64,000 nt of DNA from Chlorella sorokiniana. Lineage: Eukaryota > Chlorophyta > Trebouxiophyceae > Chlorellales > Chlorellaceae. The stretch is taken from positions 4,154,001 to 4,218,000 of the forward strand of contig CP084611.1 of the NCBI GenBank assembly GCA_025917655.1, read 5' to 3'. Position 1 is the stretch's first letter. Below: more notes on the stretch, generated by a model. That model did no database searches. It worked only from the letters and a program-made list of their open reading frames with translations, and was not told the DNA's origin. The stretch is not shown here.

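Noticed and set aside
6234-63090. GHSEPAAG-like motifs as possible AT active sites (GHSxG)
   Set aside because: They sit at the second-His position of each KS, after MHGTGT and before GTNAHA. No companion AT motifs occur.
1137-64000. A bacterial PKS cluster or bacterial contamination
   Set aside because: Dozens of spliceosomal introns with GT/GC-AG borders interrupt conserved motifs, including active sites.
1137-64000. Pseudogene caused by the many frame breaks
   Set aside because: The breaks fall mainly in homopolymers, catalytic residues are conserved in nearly all domains, and paralogous copies show the intact runs. Decay by substitution is not visible.

Overview
The window is almost entirely one protein-coding gene on the + strand: a giant, intron-rich, modular type I polyketide synthase (PKS). 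It begins with its loading region near position 1.3 kb and still runs off the right edge at 64,000. I see no second gene, RNA gene, CRISPR array or recognisable transposon. The host looks like a green microalga, probably of the trebouxiophyte (Chlorella-like) kind. The reasons are very high coding GC, dozens of short (about 75-200 bp) introns with GT-AG and many GC-AG borders, Ala/Gln/Ser-rich linkers, and a PKS made of repeated KS-DH-(ER)-KR-ACP modules with no internal acyltransferase (AT). That layout is known for chlorophyte PKSs (Shelest and colleagues, BMC Genomics 2015, reported displacement of AT domains in trans). The species assignment is inference.

Layout. 1-1136: no convincing coding sequence; presumably 5' flank. 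1.3-4.5 kb: acyl-AMP ligase loading domain over about ten exons. 4.5-4.9 kb: remnant resembling a ketoreductase Rossmann fold without its nucleotide-binding glycines. 5.0-6.0 kb: three tandem carrier domains with an unusual GLTST phosphopantetheine site. Extension modules follow: M1 KS-DH-ER-KR-ACP (6.2-12.7 kb); M2 KS-DH-KR-ACP-ACP (12.9-17.7); M3 KS-DH-KR-ACP-ACP (17.8-22.9); M4 KS-DH-ER-KR-ACP (23.0-29.4); M5 KS-DH-ER-KR-ACP-ACP-ACP (29.5-36.3); M6 KS-(dead DH)-KR-ACP (36.4-40.5); M7 KS-DH-ER-KR-ACP (40.6-46.2); M8 KS-DH-ER-KR-ACP (46.3-52.0); M9 KS-DH-ER-KR-ACP (52.1-58.2); M10 KS-DH-ACP without KR (58.3-61.2); M11 KS-(DH without its His), cut by the window end (61.3-64.0).

How it would work (inference from domain order): a free acid is adenylated and passed to the loading carriers. 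Ten or more condensations follow, with malonyl units supplied by a separate AT. Five to six modules reduce fully, M2 and M3 would leave double bonds, M6 a hydroxyl, and M10 an unreduced keto group unless the reduction is done in trans. The expected product is a long, mostly aliphatic, sparsely functionalised chain. No thioesterase or other release domain lies in the window.

A caution for anyone using these coordinates: the reading frame is interrupted at many places, nearly all of them G or C runs that look one base short. In several cases a nearly identical paralogous module has the full run. Most are therefore probably consensus errors in the source assembly. One such site, however, recurs at the same codon of all six ER domains. 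Recent exchange between modules is also visible: ER8 is a mosaic of ER4-like and ER7-like sequence, KS3 and KS4 share a 106-bp identical tract, and M5 carries three near-identical ACPs.
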